From an uncultured Alphaproteobacteria bacterium (GTDB lineage Bacteria > Pseudomonadota > Alphaproteobacteria > Rhizobiales > Aestuariivirgaceae), in the NCBI GenBank assembly GCA_937868035.1, contig CALMLK010000156.1, forward strand, positions 1 through 10,136: a stretch of 10,136 nt of DNA, written 5' to 3'. Below are positions 6,716-10,136 of this stretch, one piece after another. A program made the position numbers and the translations under genes. The notes beneath the pieces were generated by a model. The model ran no database searches. It was not told the origin of the DNA and saw only the letters and a program-made list of their open reading frames with translations. The stretch's first letter is position 1. Each line of letters opens with the position of its first letter.

Positions 6716-6729
6716 TTGACAAAAGTCAA
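6716..6729. promoter_or_regulatory. Perfect FNR/DNR-type box upstream of the exported four-cysteine protein
   Basis: TTGACAAAAGTCAA matches TTGA-N6-TCAA exactly; even the N6 edges keep the dyad (TTGAC/GTCAA). The centre at 6722.5 is 63.5 bases before the ATG at 6659. A class II promoter would start at 6681. The six bases at the matching -10 position on the - strand (6693-6688) read GATAAG, 4 of 6 to TATAAT. Confidence 0.85.
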
Positions 6730-6769
6730 CCGCTGACCCGCTTCGGACAGCTCCGACTTGGGACCGGTC

Positions 6770-7201
6770 TCAGGCCGCGTCAGGTGAGGGCACACCCGTC
6801 AGCACCGGAGACCGGCCGGAAGCCGGAAAGCCTGCGGCACGCGGCGGTGCGCGGATGGGATGATTCTGGGTGTCGCTGTGGCGCGCCAAGGCCACGGCGC
6901 CAATGGACGGGAAAAAATCCCCTGCCACCGCCGGAGGTTCTGGAAGAACCATCGCGGCGGCTGGCAGGGGTGCATTCCCGGAACACATGAGCACGCAGAC
7001 AAGGCAGGGTTCCGCACCGGCGGAGGGAAAAGGGGAGCCGGTGTCTGCCGCTGCCAGCGAGCGGCACCACACGCCATCCAATCCGGCGGAGTAGGCAAGG
7101 ACTCCGGGGATGAGGGCCTGCAGCACCAGCACAAGAACAGCCAGCCGCGCGATGAACGAGCGCGCCCGGAAGACTCTTGAGATGGCAGAAGTGCGGTTCA
7201 T
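6770..7201 (-). CDS. Small exported or membrane-anchored cysteine protein, DUF2946-like
   Basis: This 143-residue protein begins with a basic N-terminus and a hydrophobic segment (about 18-37, RLAVLVLVLQALIPGVLAYS), a signal peptide or anchor. C46 and then a C66-LV-C69-VLM-C73 cluster follow, and there are two histidines (H108, H114) before RAPP at 117-120. A hydrophobic N-terminus, a central C-xx-C and a terminal R-x-PP motif is the pattern I associate with DUF2946 proteins. These are often found next to copper-uptake or respiratory genes, which would fit a neighbour of nosZ. The family call is from motif memory only. The ATG at 7201 has no clear Shine-Dalgarno. The gene is divergent from nosZ and shares its upstream region. 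The + strand frames over this stretch lack coding character. Confidence 0.55.
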   Translation of the reverse strand: MNRTSAISRVFRARSFIARLAVLVLVLQALIPGVLAYSAGLDGVWCRSLAAADTGSPFPSAGAEPCLVCVLMCSGNAPLPAAAMVLPEPPAVAGDFFPSIGAVALARHSDTQNHPIRAPPRAAGFPASGRSPVLTGVPSPDAA

Positions 7202-7265
7202 GTGTTCGAGCGGCCGTATTGGGTGCGGCCTGCGTCACATTTGCCAAGGGGCCTCCTCTGCCACC

Positions 7266-7279
7266 TTAACGAAAGTCAA
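7266..7279. promoter_or_regulatory. Near-consensus FNR/DNR-type box between the DUF2946-like gene and nosZ
   Basis: TTAACGAAAGTCAA matches TTGA-N6-TCAA in 7 of 8 fixed positions (A for G in the left half-site). It lies in the 194-base divergent region, 71.5 bases (from centre) before the DUF2946-like ATG and 123.5 before the nosZ ATG. The expected -10 positions are poor in both directions (GAAAAC for nosZ), so which gene it serves is open. I see no other recognisable element in 7202-7395 apart from the nosZ ribosome binding site. Confidence 0.5.
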
Positions 7280-7384
7280 GGCAGCAGTTCCCGCTGCAGT
7301 GCGAAAACGGATCAGGCGCCGGGGTGGCAAGACTCCCGCACGCCACAGGAGGTCCGGGCACAATCACGTTTCCGGCCTTCATTT

Positions 7385-7389
7385 GAGGG
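7385..7389 (+). promoter_or_regulatory. Ribosome binding site of nosZ
   Basis: GAGGG ends 6 bases before the ATG at 7396, supporting that start. It sits in the short dyad TTTG-AGGG-CAAA (7382-7393). Confidence 0.7.
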
Positions 7390-7395
7390 CAAATC

Positions 7396-9693
7396 ATGTT
7401 GAAAAAAATTCAAAAAGGCCTTCTCGCCGCAACAGGTGTGGCGGGGCTGGGCCTCATTCTGGCCGGGAGCAGCGCTTCAGCAGAAACACTGGACCAGGTG
7501 CTGGCCCGCCGTGGCCTGACGCAACAGGACCTGTTGGCGGCCGCCAAGACCTATACGCCGACCGGCAAGCGCGACGAATTCATCGTGTTCTCGTCCGGCG
7601 GCCAGTCGGGCCAGGTGATCGTGTACGGCGTGCCGTCCATGCGCATCCTGAAGTACATCGGCGTGTTCACGCCTGAGCCATGGCAGGGCTATGGCTACGA
7701 CGAAGAATCCAAGAAGGTTCTGGACCAGGGCAAGATCGACGGCCGCGACGTGCCGTGGGGCGACACCCACCATCCCGCCATCACCGAAACCAATGGCGAC
7801 CAGGACGGCCAGTATCTCTTCATCAACGACAAGTCCGCGCCGCGCATCGCCGTCATCTCGCTGCATGACTTCGAAACGCAGCAGATCGTCGTCAATCCCA
7901 TCATGCAGTCGGAACACGGCGGCGCCTTTGTGACGCCGAACAGCGAATACGTGATCGAAGCCGCCCAGTATCCGGGCGTGCTGGGCCGCGGCTTTGCGCC
8001 GTTGTCGGAATTCAACGACAAGTTCCGTGGTGCCGTCACCTACTGGAAGTTCAACCGCGAAAAGGGCCGCATCGAACCGGAGAACTCCTTCTCCGTCGAA
8101 CTGCCGCCCTATACGCAGGACCTGAGCGATGCCGGCAAGGGCGTGTCGGACGGCTGGTCCTTCACCAACTCCTTCTGCTCGGAACGCTATGTCGGCGGCA
8201 TCGAGCGTGGCCGTCCGCCGTTTGAAGCGGGCTGCTCGCAGAACGACACCGACTATCTCCACATCATCAACTGGAAGAAGGCGGAAGAACTCTTCAAGGC
8301 CGGCAGGTTCACCAAGATCAACGATCATGCCGTCATCTCGATGCAGACGCTGATCGATGAAGGCGTGCTCGCCCTCGTGGCCGAACCGAAGTCGCCGCAC
8401 GGCGTCGACGTCTCGCCCGACGGCAAGTTCATCATCGTCGGCGGCAAGCTCGACACGCAGGCCTCGGTCTACTCCTTCGAGAAGATCAAGGCAGCGATTG
8501 ACGGCAAGAAGTATTCCGGCAAGGACAGCTACGGCGTTCCGATCATCGCGCTGGAAGATGCCCTGCACAAGCAGGTGCCGCTGGGCCTTGGCCCGCTGCA
8601 CACGCAGTATGACTCCAAGCCCTGCGTTGTCTACACCTCGCTCTACGTCGACAGCCAGGTGGCGAAGTGGGATTATTGCGAAGGCAAGGTGCTGGACAAG
8701 ATTTCCGTCCACTACAACATCGGCCATCTCGTGGCGATGGAAGGCGAGTCGGCCCATCCGGCTGGCAAGTATCTCATCGCCCTCAACAAGCTGGCGATCG
8801 ACCGCTTCAACCCGGTGGGTCCGCTGCATCCGCAGAACCACCAGTTGATCGACATCTCCGGCGACAAGATGGAGCTGCTCTACGACATGCCCATCCCGCT
8901 CGGCGAGCCGCACTACGCGACCTCGATCTCGGCCGACAAGCTGAAGCCGCTCGTCCGCTACAAGTACGGCACCGACAGCCGCACCGGCGAGAAGCATCCT
9001 GACTCTGTCCGTCCGGGCAGCGAAAAGGTCGAGCGCAACGGCAACAAGGTCAAGGTCTACATGACCGCGATCCGCTCTCACTTCACGCCTGAAATCGTGG
9101 AAGTGGAAGAAGGCGACGAAGTGGAATTCGTGATCACGAACTCGGAACGTGCCGAGGACGAGACCCACGGCTTCTCGGTCAGCACCTACGGTGTGAACCT
9201 CTCGCTTGAACCCGGCAAGACCGCGACGGCCAAGATCAAGGCCGACAAGCCCGGCGTCTTCTCGTACTACTGCACCGAGTTCTGCTCGGCGCTGCATCTC
9301 GAGATGACCGGCTTCCTCGTGGTCAAGCCGAAGGGCTTCAAGGAAGCAACGGCAACAGGCGCGGAAGGCCAGGCTTATACCCAGGCCGACTACGACAAGC
9401 AGCACAAGAGCTGCACCGATACGCAGGCCATCATCGACAGCGTGGTCGGTTACATCACCAGCCTGAACTTCAAGGACTATCCGGATGCGGTTGCCCTCGT
9501 CGAGGACGCCACCGACCAGTTGAAGTTCGCCGGTGAGGCCAAGACGAAGGCGGAAGACTTCGCCGCCAAGAAGGATTGGCAGAACGCCACCCTTTGGGCG
9601 GGCCAGTGGTGGCAGTACCAGGTCAAGGCCGCGGACATCGGTCTGCGCGTCAAGACCTATCTCGAACAGAACGGCGCCAAGAAGGTGCAGTGA
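7396..9693 (+). CDS. nosZ: NosZ, nitrous oxide reductase, clade II (Sec-dependent) type
   Basis: This 765-residue periplasmic copper enzyme reduces N2O to N2. The signal peptide (about 1-29, ending ASA) has lysines but no twin arginine, as in clade II enzymes rather than Tat-exported clade I. The N-terminal beta-propeller carries the expected CuZ histidines: H125/H126 in GDTHHP, H174 in EHGG, H335 in SPHGVDVSPDG, H402 in GLGPLHTQ, H444 in YNIGHL and H506 in EPHY. The C-terminal cupredoxin domain has the CuA ligands H591, C626, C630, H634 and M637; CTEFCSALHLEM is the clade II form, where clade I has CSWFC. Residues about 648-765 form an extra helical, charged C-terminal extension without a CxxCH heme motif. 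No nosR precedes it, consistent with clade II. A cytochrome c gene follows after a strong hairpin. All copper ligands are present, so the enzyme looks functional. Confidence 0.97.
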   Translation: MLKKIQKGLLAATGVAGLGLILAGSSASAETLDQVLARRGLTQQDLLAAAKTYTPTGKRDEFIVFSSGGQSGQVIVYGVPSMRILKYIGVFTPEPWQGYGYDEESKKVLDQGKIDGRDVPWGDTHHPAITETNGDQDGQYLFINDKSAPRIAVISLHDFETQQIVVNPIMQSEHGGAFVTPNSEYVIEAAQYPGVLGRGFAPLSEFNDKFRGAVTYWKFNREKGRIEPENSFSVELPPYTQDLSDAGKGVSDGWSFTNSFCSERYVGGIERGRPPFEAGCSQNDTDYLHIINWKKAEELFKAGRFTKINDHAVISMQTLIDEGVLALVAEPKSPHGVDVSPDGKFIIVGGKLDTQASVYSFEKIKAAIDGKKYSGKDSYGVPIIALEDALHKQVPLGLGPLHTQYDSKPCVVYTSLYVDSQVAKWDYCEGKVLDKISVHYNIGHLVAMEGESAHPAGKYLIALNKLAIDRFNPVGPLHPQNHQLIDISGDKMELLYDMPIPLGEPHYATSISADKLKPLVRYKYGTDSRTGEKHPDSVRPGSEKVERNGNKVKVYMTAIRSHFTPEIVEVEEGDEVEFVITNSERAEDETHGFSVSTYGVNLSLEPGKTATAKIKADKPGVFSYYCTEFCSALHLEMTGFLVVKPKGFKEATATGAEGQAYTQADYDKQHKSCTDTQAIIDSVVGYITSLNFKDYPDAVALVEDATDQLKFAGEAKTKAEDFAAKKDWQNATLWAGQWWQYQVKAADIGLRVKTYLEQNGAKKVQ

Positions 9694-9702
9694 CACACGT
9701 TT

Positions 9703-9726
9703 CCGGGCGGCCTTCGGGCCGCCCGG
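9703..9726 (+). other. Very stable intercistronic hairpin with UUCG tetraloop
   Basis: A perfect 10-base stem, CCGGGCGGCC (9703-9712) with GGCCGCCCGG (9717-9726), closes a TTCG loop as C(UUCG)G, the exceptionally stable tetraloop. It begins 9 bases after the nosZ stop. The stem is not followed by a T run (TCCTTC follows), so a full intrinsic terminator is doubtful. A partial terminator, or a 3' block protecting nosZ mRNA from exonucleases, is more plausible. Confidence 0.85.
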
Positions 9727-9735
9727 TCCTTCAAC

Positions 9736-9740
9736 CAGGG
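9736..9740 (+). promoter_or_regulatory. Ribosome binding site of the cytochrome c gene
   Basis: AGGGA lies 9 bases before the ATG at 9750 and just after the hairpin, which leaves it outside the stem and free for ribosomes. Confidence 0.6.
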
Positions 9741-9749
9741 AACCACACG

Positions 9750-10136
9750 ATGAAAAAGACACTTCTCGCCACGTTCGCCGGACTCGCGGTGCTCACCTCT
9801 GCCGTCTGGGCGGACGACATCGCCGACGGAGAGAAGCTCTACAAGACCAAGACCTGCGTCGCCTGCCACGGCATCAAGGGCGCACGCCCAATTCAGACAT
9901 TCCCGGCGCTCGCCGCGCAGAATGAAAAATACATCCTGACCCAGCTGCGCGATATCAAGGCGGGCAAGCGCGTGGGCAGCAAGGATCCCACCGGCCATCC
10001 CTTCACCGAAGGCATGTCGGCGGTGATGCATCTCGTCACGGACGAGGACCTCGTGAAGATCGCCAAGTACCTCAGCAAACAAGATCCGCCGAAGCCGAAG
10101 CTCCTTGATCCGGCACCGAGCGCCGACGACCTCACC
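9750..10136 (+). CDS. Periplasmic class I c-type cytochrome, probable electron donor for NosZ (5' part)
   Basis: The first 129 residues are in the window and the frame is still open at the edge. A Sec signal peptide (about 1-21, ending VWA) is followed by ADDIADGEKLYKTKTC and one heme site, C36-V-A-C39-H40. The likely methionine ligand is M89 or M93 in GMSAVM. This is the c4/c553-like class I pattern. The proline-rich KQDPPKPK linker and the continuing frame leave open a second heme domain beyond the window, as in diheme c4. Clade II nos clusters usually carry small c cytochromes (NosC1/NosC2) that pass electrons to NosZ. Its position directly after nosZ suggests that role, but I do not give it a symbol because the C-terminus and the rest of the cluster are not visible. 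Confidence 0.9.
   Translation, partial: MKKTLLATFAGLAVLTSAVWADDIADGEKLYKTKTCVACHGIKGARPIQTFPALAAQNEKYILTQLRDIKAGKRVGSKDPTGHPFTEGMSAVMHLVTDEDLVKIAKYLSKQDPPKPKLLDPAPSADDLT

Noticed and set aside
6660..6722. TTG start at 6722 for the exported four-cysteine protein
   Set aside because: That start lies inside the FNR-type box and upstream of the predicted transcript start. The signal peptide begins exactly at the ATG at 6659.
9337..9690. Cytochrome c domain fused to NosZ
   Set aside because: The C-terminal extension has no CxxCH motif and only a single cysteine; the cytochrome is a separate gene starting at 9750.
9703..9726. Intrinsic terminator ending the nosZ transcript
   Set aside because: There is no T run after the stem, and the next gene, 24 bases further on, has a ribosome binding site and is functionally linked. 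It is listed as a hairpin of uncertain role instead.
7477..9762. Long antisense open frame over nosZ
   Set aside because: It is a by-product of the GC-biased codons of nosZ. Its translation is rich in V/R/L/H/D with no recognisable domain, while the + strand is an unambiguous NosZ.

Overview
The window is a piece of a denitrification island from a GC-rich proteobacterium, most likely an alphaproteobacterium. That guess rests on the norQ-norD-norE-norF order, the DNR/NnrR-like regulator and the strong GC bias at third codon positions; no ribosomal RNA or other taxonomic marker is present. All genes are close-packed. The longest gene-free stretch is 194 bases (7202-7395), so there is no unexplained gap over 300 bases.

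Region 1 (1-3096, + strand) is the distal half of a nitric oxide reductase operon: the 3' end of norQ, complete norD, norE and norF. norD/norE and norE/norF overlap at their stop and start codons. The structural genes norC and norB should lie upstream of the window. Region 2 (3102-3824, - strand) is a Crp/Fnr-family regulator of the DNR/NnrR kind, with no FNR iron-sulfur cysteines. It converges on norF with a 5-base gap. It diverges from region 3 across a short intergenic stretch holding a perfect TTGA-N6-TCAA box.

Region 3 (3926-6236, + strand) is a three-gene, translationally coupled operon: an SCO/SenC copper chaperone, a UbiE/MenG quinone C-methyltransferase and a MenA-family DHNA prenyltransferase. 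MenA and MenG catalyse the last two steps of menaquinone synthesis, which is unexpected beside denitrification genes in an alphaproteobacterium. Region 4 (6237-7201, - strand) has two small exported cysteine-containing proteins. The first is unrecognised and sits behind a second perfect FNR-type box with a well-placed -10. The second resembles DUF2946 proteins.

Region 5 (7396-10136, + strand) starts the nitrous oxide reductase cluster. NosZ has a Sec-type rather than Tat-type signal peptide and a clade II-style CuA motif, plus a roughly 118-residue C-terminal extension. It is followed by a very stable UUCG-loop hairpin and then a c-type cytochrome gene that runs off the window end.

Taken together: the nor genes remove NO, NosZ reduces N2O to N2, the regulator probably senses NO and controls the boxes seen here, the SCO protein may supply copper, and the cytochrome (and possibly a menaquinol pool made by MenA/MenG) would bring electrons to NosZ. 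The linkage of menaquinone-type genes, an SCO protein and clade II nosZ under FNR/DNR-type sites is the most interesting inference here.
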